Part shown: in pieces, positions 21,877 through 31,389 of the stretch
Layout of the letters: each line of letters opens with the position of its first letter
How positions within the stretch are numbered: the first letter of the stretch is position 1
Origin: Ophioceras dolichostomum
Taxonomy: Eukaryota > Ascomycota > Sordariomycetes > Magnaporthales > Ophioceraceae
Direction of reading: 5' to 3'
Assembly: GCA_003049485.1 (NCBI GenBank)
Contig: PYST01000365.1
Coordinates: 1 to 37,029 of the forward strand
DNA: 37,029 bases
Program-made: the position numbers and the translations under genes
Notes under the pieces: generated by a model
Database searches by the model: none
Told to the model about the DNA's origin: nothing
Seen by the model: the letters and a program-made list of their open reading frames with translations, nothing else

Positions 21877-23235
21877 GTGAGGGTCTTCGGTCCCTGATCC
21901 TCTAAGCCGCACCTAAGCCCTCGTCAGCGGCTGGATCCGTCAAATCTAGGCGCTATTCAGAGGGGTCCTGTCTCGCTCGGCCCTCCTCCTCGACTTTCCT
22001 CTCTGCCCCCGGTAGACATCTAGCGGGTGTTACACGATGATATTACATGCTGGTTGGATGGATGGACGGATGGATGGCCGTTCTACATACATACTGCCGC
22101 ATCTTGGCACTCTCTACACATCCTCACATTGGCTTGCTTGTTTCTTTTCCTCACTCTCTTATGTAGTTGTCTTACTGTGGTAACCGTCTTTTTTTTCTAT
22201 AGTGTCCTAGATCAGACAGAATACAGCATCCCGGACTCTTGAAATATCACCCCCGGTGCATCTCCGAAGAATGTTGTCGGGGCGGTCCCGTCGTCGTGGT
22301 TGATCGCTGCCGTTCTGCCTGGTCATTATGTGGACTTGTAGTGGAACCACCGAGGAGGCGTGGTGAGCCTTGGTAGACGAGAAGCAGGCCGCTCCTGGTG
22401 TCCCTCATCCCCAGGAGATGTTAGGACAGCGCGATGTGAGGAAGACAATCGACTAGCGCCTCGGTTCTGCACCTGGCTATTTCCGCACCTAGCTACCTAC
22501 TAGGTACCTACCTAGGTACCTAGATACCTACCTTACGTATCTTGGTAGTTTCTACCAACCGGCACCTACTCTACAAAAGGCAAGAACGACGAACACATCC
22601 TCCGCAATAAGTACCTCATGTGGATAAACAACACACAGCACTCCGGAACTACCGACTAGGTACCTAGGAAACTACCAGGTAGAGAAGAGCGCCGGCCGCA
22701 GTTTCCAGCCGGCATCTCTCCTCCCTACCTAGTCCGTCTGGGCTACACCCTCCCGCCCGCAAGGCATGGACTTCCTTATTTGCAAGCAACTTAAAAGGAC
22801 ATGAGGTAGGTGTGGTATCGCACCTGAAGTTTCTCTTATAGGGGGTCTCTTCGATCTCCCCTGTCTCTAAAAATTGTATGCAGCCACCAGTTGGATACCC
22901 CCTCCGACGAGAGGCCCGTCTCCTCCCTCATTCGTGTGCCTCATGTGTACATACGTACTGCGCAACCATCCATCCTCGTGCATCTGAGTTTTGGTTAACC
23001 ATTAGGCGGGTGTCTGGTAAGTGGTCAACCACTCCAGCAAATCCCATCGACTCCACTAGTAGTTTCAGAGTACGTGTAGCACGCCGTATGTACTTTTCGG
23101 GTATCTCTCAGTCAAACCCACGCCCCGGCCAGGCGTCTTTAGGCACTGCAAGTCTGCATCTTCCTCGCAACTATCTCCTTTACCTTCGCCGCCGCCACTT
23201 CCGCCACCGGGAAACCTCACCCACACGCAGAGCCG
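21877..23235. other. Intergenic region downstream of the protease
   Basis: No supported gene. It holds a GGATG-rich stretch near 22050-22075, T-rich sequence near 22190, and repeat clusters at 22487-22534 and 22657-22681. An open frame beginning at 22878 is a Cys/Arg-rich translation that overlaps the next gene in another frame and shows no domain. Confidence 0.5.
22487..22534. repeat. TACCTAGGTA-type repeat cluster
   Basis: Contains ACCTAGCTACCTACTAGG and TACCTACCTAGGTACCTAG units. It is the densest example in the window, and a shorter one (ACTAGGTACCTAGG) follows at about 22657. Confidence 0.78.
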
Positions 23236-26200
23236 ATGCTCAGGAGACAGAGCACGAAGTCCAGATCGGGCCTTCACCATCGCAAGTCCACCAGCTCGGC
23301 GCGGAGCATCTGTTTGGAGCACATCGATCCCACCACGGCGCTGCGAGACGCACAAAAAGCAGCCACTGAGGCTTACGCCCGCGGCCAGCACCGTTCGACC
23401 GCCAAATCAGAGATGCCTCTGTTTCCCCCTCCGAGTTCGGCCTCGTCGGCTTTCGTGAGCGAGGCAGGCCAGTTGGTGGGCCAATTCACCCAGGCCGGGG
23501 GCAACGAGGTGCAGCCCGATAAGATCGAGGCCCCCGAGCTTGCCCGTCAGCAAAGCGTTCGCTTCGTCAGGCCTTTTGGCTGTTCTAAAGTCACTCCATT
23601 GTCGACAAGCGCATTGTCGCGGGAGAGCGCCTTCACGGCAGGCACAGGCCCTTCCCTGAGCCGCATCTTGCATCTTCAGGAAAATCCTCCGCTAGTGGAT
23701 CATCCTCCGCCCCGTCAAGGCGACTATGAGACGTTAGAGTACGAGGCCAGGACGGAGACAGCTTACCGTTCGGAGGCAGAAGGTCCCAATACGTCGAACC
23801 GCCGTTGTACTGCCACCACGTCGTCGCATTCATTCCGGACCTTGCGCAGATCCCGGTCTATGTTTTCGCCTGGAGAAGGGTTTGTGTTAAGGCAACACGG
23901 CTCCGAGGACCGGCCATCACGCTACAGCAAGCTGAACGAAATGGAGAGCAACCAGACGCTCCCAGTAGCCGCCCCGGGCCCGACTCCGAGTCTCCGGGCA
24001 CCGAAGTCGACCTCGGTTCTCAAACAAGCCCTTCGTGGACATTCGCAAGTTGGCTCGTCCGCTAGCGAGGCTTGGAGCGAGTTGACGGCGGCCAATCGTG
24101 GTCGTTCTCCGTCCTCCGCGACCTTGGAGTCTGGTCGAGTTTTGAAACCATCTCCGTCGCTGTTATTCTGGACACGGGGCCATAGAACAACCGCCTCGCA
24201 AGCAGACTACGCTCAACGCCCATTACGCAAGTCGCTTCGTGGCGGTCTCGGCAATGGCGCTCTGCCACAGTCCCTGAGCAAGGGGCTCCTCCCCGGTAGG
24301 AGGGACTCGGGGTTCAAGGACAGGGCGAGAACTGCCTCGAGGACTATCAAGTTGAAAATCAAGAATTTCATCGGGCGACTGAAAAAGGACAGCGACACAG
24401 GCGAGCCAGAGGACCGGCCAGGACCAGATCAGCGCTGCATGATATTCTGTGAAGGATACAGCCCCGAGCTATCCAGCAGCGACGAGTCCACTCCGGCCGA
24501 TCTGGACGACGCGGAGGCTGCCATGGAGGGCCATCTCTCTCGCGCGCCTTCGCAAACGGCATCCGTCCACACCGTGGCCGTGGATCAGATGCTCCGGTCG
24601 TATAGAGGGAGCCTTGAGAGCCTCCCGAGCGACAGGCGGGCGTCGAACGAGACGTCACGCGTTACTAGCTGGGCAAGCTCCGGCCTGTCGACCGTCGCCA
24701 GCCAGCAAGAGGCTTGGAGTGACTGGCAAAGACAGCGCCTCTCAGCTATCCAAGAGAATGGTGTGCTATGTCCCCGCCCATCACCCGGGCGAAGTTCGCA
24801 GCAAATAGGAGGCGTCCCGTCGTCCGTCGCCCTGGAGCCAACAGTCGACAGCCAGCGCGTCTTCTCGGCGCTCATGAAAAGACTGGCGGAGACACAGCAG
24901 TTGACACGGATCGTAAGTCACCAGCACCAGCCGAACGAAGAAGGACTGGGTCGGCCCGGTACCGTGTCTCGCACGAATAGCGAACGGGGAAGTTCATTTG
25001 AGCTGGAGACGCCTCAGAGATTGCGAATGACGGGCACAATCCGGTGCGTCGCGCCATCGACCGAAGTGACATCTTCTTCCCCCATGTCTGCGTTGTCTGA
25101 CGGCCGTGGGTGGCGCCAGACAGTCATCGCGGGCGCGCCTGGAGCGGCCAGTGCTAGGGGACCTCCGCCCATTCCTCACGGCCGTGAGCATGAGGCCAAC
25201 GGCGAAGACTCCCCTAGCCGGGGCCAACCAAGGTCTGACCGAAGCTCTGCCTTCTTTGGCAGCCCTTCTCGTCATTTGTTTCGCAACCCGTCGCCATACC
25301 GCCGCGTGACCCGAGAGAACATGAGGACATCGGGCGGGACGACCACAGGCCTGGTGGAGATCCACGGAGAACAACAGGGCGGCGCACTGGCACCAGATGT
25401 CGAAGGCGCGCCATGCACATATTCTGAGAGTTCGTACTCTTGCAATGACGGCACAGACGAGTCTCTTCCAGGAGATAGCGAGCTCGGTGGCTTCGAAGCA
25501 CCGAGTGATCCCAAAGACCACGGTAGCGCCACAGTCGCCGACAGTAAGGCTCGTCGTCATACCGAGAACCAGATTGAATCGCGCACAACCCAACTCCTTC
25601 AAGAAGGAAGGCATCGGGCGACGTCATCCGAGGGCTCGATAGACTGGAAGAATTGGCTGGCAGCGAATGTGAGCAAGCTGGCGCCACCAGATTCGCCAGC
25701 CCATGGCGACCAGCACGACTGGCCGAGCATGGCAAAGCGTAGGGTGCCCGTGAGTAAGAACACGCGATACACTAACGCCGCACATGGCCACATGCGGGAG
25801 GCGGCGCAGACCTACGCGGAGGACGACGACGAAGGGGTGTGCGAGCAGTCGGGTGTTTCAGCGCCGACGCCGGCGGCCAAACTGACAGCTACGCTGCGCC
25901 AGACGGCGCCACCTCCCCTCACCGTGGTTGAGCAAAACGTGGCCAGAGCGGCGTCAAGCCATCAGCGCCTGGATAACCCGGTCTCAGCTCACGAAGACGA
26001 TCGCGCTCTTGCAGAGAACAAGGCCCCGCCCCGAGCAGATAGCCAGGCCGAACAGCAACAGCGACATGCTGGCGACGGTGCATTCGGGCATTCGCCGTCA
26101 CCGGTGACGCAGCCGCCGCCGCCAATCCCGACGAAGAGCGCCCTCCGCCCCAGCCCGTCTTCCCCCCTGCTAGGGCTGAGCCTGAAGGCGTTTCCGCAGA

Positions 26201-26556
26201 CACCCGACCATCACAAGTCAGCGACGGGCGGCCGACGGGGAGGAGGCGCTGTGGCACGTACTCGATCGCTCAGCCGGATCTACACCACGGACGCCGGCTC
26301 GCCTTGCCAACAGCAGCCGGCGACGTCGGTCAAGCTCGTCAGACGTGGTGGGATTCTGTCGCCAGCGGCACACGGACCGTCGTCCAATATGACCAGCCCA
26401 TCCCAGATCGCCGATAATGGCCACGCAGACGAGGCCGACATGCCAAAGGACGGGGCTCGCACGGTGGGAAGCAAGAAAATGGTGGATTTATTTCTCAACA
26501 GTCGTCGACGCCGTATGACGACGAGTAGTGAAGACAGCAACGCGGCTTTCCTCTGA
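23236..26556 (+). CDS. Large low-complexity protein of unknown function
   Basis: A single uninterrupted frame of 1106 codons, far longer than chance in this composition, so the gene is real. The protein is rich in Ser, Arg, Pro and Gly and appears mostly disordered. The N-terminus is basic (MLRRQSTKSRSG) and leads into a short helical segment, DPTTALRDAQKAATEAYARG at about 31-50. A basic amphipathic stretch, RTIKLKIKNFIGRLKK, lies at about 369-384. Other ordered-looking islands are DSQRVFSALMKRLAETQQL, the Trp-containing SIDWKNWLAANVSKL, and a basic C-terminus, KKMVDLFLNSRRRRM. Many RxxS/SP sites suggest phosphoregulation. There is no signal peptide or transmembrane helix. I do not recognise a named domain; the short islands look like those of conserved but uncharacterised fungal proteins. 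Function unknown. Confidence 0.85.
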   Translation: MLRRQSTKSRSGLHHRKSTSSARSICLEHIDPTTALRDAQKAATEAYARGQHRSTAKSEMPLFPPPSSASSAFVSEAGQLVGQFTQAGGNEVQPDKIEAPELARQQSVRFVRPFGCSKVTPLSTSALSRESAFTAGTGPSLSRILHLQENPPLVDHPPPRQGDYETLEYEARTETAYRSEAEGPNTSNRRCTATTSSHSFRTLRRSRSMFSPGEGFVLRQHGSEDRPSRYSKLNEMESNQTLPVAAPGPTPSLRAPKSTSVLKQALRGHSQVGSSASEAWSELTAANRGRSPSSATLESGRVLKPSPSLLFWTRGHRTTASQADYAQRPLRKSLRGGLGNGALPQSLSKGLLPGRRDSGFKDRARTASRTIKLKIKNFIGRLKKDSDTGEPEDRPGPDQRCMIFCEGYSPELSSSDESTPADLDDAEAAMEGHLSRAPSQTASVHTVAVDQMLRSYRGSLESLPSDRRASNETSRVTSWASSGLSTVASQQEAWSDWQRQRLSAIQENGVLCPRPSPGRSSQQIGGVPSSVALEPTVDSQRVFSALMKRLAETQQLTRIVSHQHQPNEEGLGRPGTVSRTNSERGSSFELETPQRLRMTGTIRCVAPSTEVTSSSPMSALSDGRGWRQTVIAGAPGAASARGPPPIPHGREHEANGEDSPSRGQPRSDRSSAFFGSPSRHLFRNPSPYRRVTRENMRTSGGTTTGLVEIHGEQQGGALAPDVEGAPCTYSESSYSCNDGTDESLPGDSELGGFEAPSDPKDHGSATVADSKARRHTENQIESRTTQLLQEGRHRATSSEGSIDWKNWLAANVSKLAPPDSPAHGDQHDWPSMAKRRVPVSKNTRYTNAAHGHMREAAQTYAEDDDEGVCEQSGVSAPTPAAKLTATLRQTAPPPLTVVEQNVARAASSHQRLDNPVSAHEDDRALAENKAPPRADSQAEQQQRHAGDGAFGHSPSPVTQPPPPIPTKSALRPSPSSPLLGLSLKAFPQTPDHHKSATGGRRGGGAVARTRSLSRIYTTDAGSPCQQQPATSVKLVRRGGILSPAAHGPSSNMTSPSQIADNGHADEADMPKDGARTVGSKKMVDLFLNSRRRRMTTSSEDSNAAFL

Positions 26557-26782
26557 GTTGGAGGAACCTTCTGTCCGCGACGGGAGATTTTGTTTGGCCG
26601 AGCGATGTTGAGCTCATGATAATATGTTTTATTCCGCCAACTTGTACTTCTCCCACCCAACGATTCCCTCCCTCGTGGTGTCTTTTTGAGTTCGTCTTTT
26701 TTAAACCTTTTTTTCCCTGCCCCCCTGATGTGCCCCTCCTTCGGCCTGTACGTCAGTTGTTCGCAGACTTGACTTGTTCGGA

Positions 26783-26790
26783 TGACGTCA
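26783..26790. promoter_or_regulatory. Perfect CRE palindrome (TGACGTCA)
   Basis: An 8-bp perfect CRE/ATF-type bZIP site between the unknown 1106-aa gene and the DUF4336 gene, about 620 bp upstream of the latter's first ATG. Fungal ATF/CREB factors (stress and development) bind it. Single occurrence; function inferred. Confidence 0.4.
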
Positions 26791-27363
26791 CAGTGGAGAA
26801 ACACCACATGCAAACACTAATCTTCAATCCATCCTGCCACACCATTCCGGCTCGGTTCGGTCTCTCAGTGATTCCAAAGCATGGAGGCATAGGTTCGTAG
26901 TACGACCGATGCGGAACGAGCCGCACCCTTCCCTCTGCCTGGGGCCTAGCTTGCCCATTCATGCATACTGCCGGATAGACCTATTTCGTTCCTTTAGGCA
27001 CCTCCCCACGATCCTAGCACCAACAGGACCGCCACTGATGCCCACGCAGCGAGCAAGCTGGCTGTCATCGTTCCGTAACTGCGATTTGCGCCAACCGTTG
27101 TATGTTGTATATAGTGCATTGTAGTGACTTTCCGCCCACGGCTAATCGATCGGCGGCATTGCCAGTGGCATTGGCGGCGTGGCGCGGGAGGAGGACCCTA
27201 AATTGCGCCGTGAAGGGAGGCCAGGCACCCCGGGCTCTTCCAGGGGTAGTGGAGAGCGGCGACCAGCTGCCGAGGCCAGCTTGATTCAACACCCCGATCC
27301 CCCCGATCGCGACCACCACCAGCTTCCTGGTGGCCAGAATCTCGCCGTTCCGCCGAGGATTCA

Positions 27364-27370
27364 TATAAAA
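27364..27370 (+). promoter_or_regulatory. TATA box of the DUF4336 gene
   Basis: TATAAAA lies only 45 bp before the first ATG at 27409. If transcription starts about 30 bp downstream of it, the 5' leader of the long isoform would be roughly 15 nt, short enough to cause poor first-AUG recognition. Confidence 0.5.
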
Positions 27371-27408
27371 TAAATGACAGACTTTGCTCCTGGACACATT
27401 TCTCACAC

Positions 27409-28580
27409 ATGCCGCATCTTCGCTTCTTCCCCCAACCTCTGCTCACCTGTTCCCTACGAACGAACCGGGTTTTAGGCTGGGTTTCTTCAATCGCTGGCCC
27501 CGCCCAACATCCGAGTCAACTTCCCTTCGTGCCCCGAGGTACTCTTCGCTACGGTGGCTTGAGGGCGCTTTCAACTTCGTCTCCTCGTCGGCCAAACGGC
27601 CCGAATCTCGCCCTGGGCGTCGCCTCACTCGGGACCGTTGCCCTGATTGCCGCCATGTCGTCGAAGCTTATCCCGCACAACCCTTCGGAGGTGATGGTTA
27701 TACGCCATGTTACGCCTAACGTTGTTACGCTGTCGGTGCCTTTCGCTCGGCTCGGCATGATCCCGGTTGGCGGTAGGGCAACGATTGGTGTGTTCAGTCT
27801 TTTCTTTTCTCATACTTATAACCACTCACCAAGGAGGGAGAGAAGTAAGCCCACTGACGGTCATTAATAGTCCGCCTGACGTCCGGATCCCTCGCCGTGT
27901 TCTCCCCGGTGGCGCTGACGGCAGACGTCAGGTCAAAAGTTGAAGAGATGGGTGGCAAAGTCCAATATCTCATAGCCCCAGACATCGAGCACCACATTTT
28001 CATCTCTGAATGGGCCAAGGAATTCCCAAGTGCGCATATTGTCGGGCCCGAGGGCCTACCGGAGAAGAGGGCCAAGGCGAAGGACGACAGGATCGGCCAG
28101 GAGCGTTTCTCGACTGTGTTTACGGTTGAGCAGAAGCGGGCTGGCACGCAGTCGGTGACGCCCGAGTTTGACGCCGACTTTGCCTACGAATTTGTGGATG
28201 CGCACGCGAACAAGGAGCTGGTATTCCTTTACAGGCCAGACAATGTGCTCATCGAGGCCGACCTGTTCTTCAACCTGCCGGCCACGGAGCAGTACTCCAA
28301 GGTGCCGGAGGCGTCCCAGCCCCGGCCCGGGGTCGCCGCTCGGCTCTTCTGCAGCATGCAGACTCCGAGCGGCGATGCGAAGGCCATGAAGCGTTTCATG
28401 TGGTACGTGGTGAGCTCGAAGGACCGCGAGGGTTTCAATGAGAGCTGCCGCCGTATCGCGTCATGGGATTTCACCACCATTATCCCTTGCCACGGGGATA
28501 CAATAGAGGGCAACGGGAAGGATGTGTTCAACAGGGTATTTGAATGGCATCTGGCAGGAGGTAAAGCGGTAAAACAGTAA
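27409..28580 (+). CDS. DUF4336 family protein with mitochondrial-type leader
   Basis: Two exons, 27409-27787 and 27871-28580, joined in phase across an 83-bp intron with a CTGAC branch site: 362 aa. The second exon and the end of the first carry a metallo-beta-lactamase-like fold assigned from memory to DUF4336, with SLAVFSPVALTADV, the IEHHIFISEWAKEFP segment and PCHGDTIEG. The reaction is unknown. The first 82 residues are Arg/Ser-rich with few acidic residues (LRYGGLRALSTSSPRRPN) and end in a hydrophobic stretch, as in mitochondrial presequences. The next ATG (27655) is in frame, in a strong context (GCCGCCATGT), and would give a 280-aa protein starting directly before the conserved domain. 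The first ATG has a weak context (C at -3, C at +4). Both starts may be used. It is followed, same strand, by a mitochondrial translation gene. Confidence 0.85.
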
Positions 28581-29013
28581 CCTGGAAGCTTCAGTTCAGC
28601 GCCTTTGCGGTAGGGTAGTCCTGTCTGGTGCAGAGGTGGCGATTGAGGCATGAACAGCATATTCTTGTACGTATTCGTGTATCATTTCCCATTAACCTAC
28701 AGACTGTAGCATATTGATTCGTGGTTGGTACGAATATTGGTTTCCAGTTGACATTGTCACTTAAGGTGGGCCGCAGCATCGCTGAAGGGTACCTATTTGC
28801 TTATCTAAGAGGCCTAAAGAAGTGACGAAATTTGCTCTGAGTTTCGAGCTGTTCTCGCCTGTCTGTTTCTGCTCTTTCGATCCACTCCACGACGCAAGCA
28901 GAAAGCGGCCTGCAACTGCAATGTTGAGATCCTTCACACCGTCCTGGCAGCAGCACCACGACGAGGAGCAATTGCAGCGACCCTAAAACTTCATTGCCCC
29001 TACATGTCGGCCA
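28581..29013. other. Short intergenic region before the GatA gene
   Basis: 433 bp with no supported gene. It combines the 3' flank of the DUF4336 gene and the promoter of the amidotransferase gene. I see no strong motif. Confidence 0.5.
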
Positions 29014-30870
29014 ATGCCTCGTTACTTGGGCCGCCGGCACGATGTGGACGTCATGTTCCTAAAGCGAAGCACCTCATCCTGGCGGCGGTGGGAGCGAGCC
29101 TACCATGGCGCCGGTCTATCTATTCCAATCACTTCATATCCGTTTCGCCCGGTCAGCATCCCGATGCTGCAGGTGGTACTGAATGTAGGTCTAGCTCTAA
29201 AATCCGGACTATCTTGCCTACCTACCTACCTACCTTACCTACTAGGTAGGAGGGTATCAGCCCACCAGGAAAAAACTGCCCGCTAACGATAGAGTTACCT
29301 CTCGTCCGTGATTACAACGCCAGCTTCCACAGACACGACAAACACAGACACGTTCCGACTCGCTGTCAAGGACAACATAGCCACTCGCTCACTCCCAACC
29401 ACATGCGGGTCCAAGATGCTCGCGGGCTACACGAGCCCCTTCGAGGCGACCGTGGTGACGCAACTGCAGCAGCGTGGAGCACGGCTGGTGGGCAAGACCA
29501 ACTTGGACGAGTTCGGCATGGGCACCCACAGCGTGCACTCTGCGTCGGGGCCCGTTGTGAACCCGGTGAACCAGGCGAACAAGGAAAACCCGGTAGATCA
29601 GGCGTATGACAGCATCAAGAGGTCTGCCGGCGGCAGCTCAGGGGGCAGCGCGGTCGCGGTCGCGCTTGGTGACGCCGACCTTGCCCTCGGCACCGACACG
29701 GGTGGCTCAGTGCGGCTCCCCGCGGCCTACACGGGTGTGGTCGGCTTCAAGCCCAGCTACGGTATGCTGTCTCGGTACGGCGTTGTGCCCTACGCGAACA
29801 GCCTCGACACAGTCGGTCTCCTCTCGCGTTCGGTGCGCTCTCTGCACGACCTGCTCATCCGCCGACTCATATGGCGCGAACACGACCCGCGAGACCCCAC
29901 CTCGCTGTCGACCACCGCCCGCCTACGATGTGCGCAATCCCGTGAGGGCTACGACTCAGGCCGATCCCCCCTTCCAACAAGGTCCGTTGCTTGGCGCGAC
30001 CTCGTCTTTGGCGTGCCCCTCGAGTACAACGTAGACGAGCTTCACCCGGCCATCCGCCGCGCCTGGGCCGCTGCAGTGTCACTGCTTCAAGGACTTGGGG
30101 CGCGGGCTGTGCCCGTGTCCTTGCCGTCGACCCGGCATGCTCTATCTGCCTATTATGTCCTCGCTCCGGCCGAGGCGTCCTCCAACCTGGCCAAGTATGA
30201 CGGCGTGAGGTATGGCACACGTCAAAAAGAAACCGGTAGTGGTAACGAATCCCCTCTGCTGTATGCGCAGACGCGTCTTGCTGGCCTTGGAGCCGAGGTT
30301 AGGCGGCGCATCCTTCTGGGGTCCTATAGCCTCAGCTCGGAGGCCATGGACAACCACTTCGTCCAGGCCCAGCGCGTACGGCGGCTGGTGCGACGCGACT
30401 TCGACCGCTCGTTCCTGCTGCAGAACCCGCTCCTAAACCGCCGCACGGAGCTTCCAGAGCTGGGCGAGGACGACGCACAGGACGGGCAGTCGGAGACTCG
30501 GTTTGATCTTGCCGACCTCCACGAGGATGTCCCTCTGGCCAATAAACGCGGCCCGGCCCGGGCTGACTTCCTCCTCTGTCCCACTGCGCCGACACCCGCC
30601 CCGACCCTGGAAGAGGTCATGTCCCAGACGCCCTTGGACTCATACATGAACGACGTCTTCACCGTGCCCGCTAGCCTTGCCGGGCTCCCGGCAATCAGCC
30701 TACCAGTGACCATCGTGGATGGTGGTAACGGCGGGGCCCCATCTTATGCCGGGATCCAGCTTATCGGCCAATACTGGGACGACGCCCGCGTGCTGCAAGT
30801 GGCTAGCGCCCTGCGTCTGGAACTAGGGATCGGAGGCATGGACTCTCGTGCGGCCAGTGACGAGGCGTAA
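29014..30870 (+). CDS. HER2: Glutamyl-tRNA(Gln) amidotransferase subunit A, mitochondrial (GatA/Her2)
   Basis: The glutaminase subunit of mitochondrial GatFAB/GatCAB, which converts Glu-tRNA(Gln) to Gln-tRNA(Gln). Amidase-signature residues are present: catalytic Lys in FRLAVKDNIA (29368-29370), cis-Ser in GGSSGGSA (29635-29637) and the nucleophilic Ser in GTDTGGSVR (29707-29709). The C-terminal half carries the conserved SYSLSSEAMDNHF and FLLCPTAPTPAPTLEE blocks. The main exon is open from 29293 to 30870 but lacks an ATG before the active-site lysine, so an upstream exon is required. My model uses 29014-29184 and 29293-30870 (582 aa), joined phase-0 by gtaggt...gatag to give VVLNSYLSSV. An internal ATG at 29053 begins a basic, presequence-like MFLKRSTSSWRRWERAYHG. 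The gene identity is firm; the first exon and start are uncertain. Confidence 0.85.
29215..29250. repeat. TACC tandem repeat inside the proposed GatA intron
   Basis: Several CTAC/TACC units followed by ACTAGGTAGG, related to the dispersed TACCTAGGTA motif. It falls within the proposed intron 29185-29292, which supports this stretch being noncoding. Confidence 0.7.
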
Positions 30871-31389
30871 TGACGTAAAATTCTCCGAAACGAAGGCATC
30901 AAAATTCACCGATACAGAACCCCCAATTCTGGGCCCCTATCCTAAGACTATTTTGGGGGGTTATTTGTTGTTTTGTCTGTCGTTCGCTTGACTGTTCCTC
31001 CACTCCTCGGGTGTGATTCCCACGTGCTGTCTTCTGAGCCACAGAAAACCGTCCTATCGCGCTTGCCCCTTGGATTTTGCATGATCCGCGTTGCCCATGG
31101 AAGGACGAGTCTTTAGCCAAGTGTATGTCCCTATCTGATCCGCCTGTGGTGCCCTTGGCTGTACTCTATCCTTTGCCAGAAGATGGACACCGAGCCCTGC
31201 CGTAGCATTCTCTGTAAGCCTAGGACGTAGGACCCGTCTGCGTCGATATGTGCTCCATGGAGCCGATCTGCCACACATTGGGATTACGGTGATGCTCGAC
31301 GCGATTTGTTGATCGGCATTGGTTCGGTGCGATTTTGGTCTTGTCGACTGTCTCCTGCCGTTGCCGCCAGGAGGCGAACGCTGAGATGA
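30871..31389. other. Convergent 3' intergenic region, GatA/PRP38
   Basis: 519 bp between two convergent stops. No gene or clear motif was found; it should contain both polyadenylation regions. Confidence 0.5.

Larger units (their letters stand above)
26557..27408. other. Intergenic region upstream of the DUF4336 gene
   Basis: No supported gene. It contains a perfect CRE palindrome at 26783-26790, a T-rich stretch near 26690-26720, and a TATA box close to the next start codon. Confidence 0.5.

Noticed and set aside
20620..21912. 430-codon antisense open frame across the protease
   Set aside because: Same reason: it is the mirror of a GC-rich exon with an unmistakable subtilisin in the sense frame.
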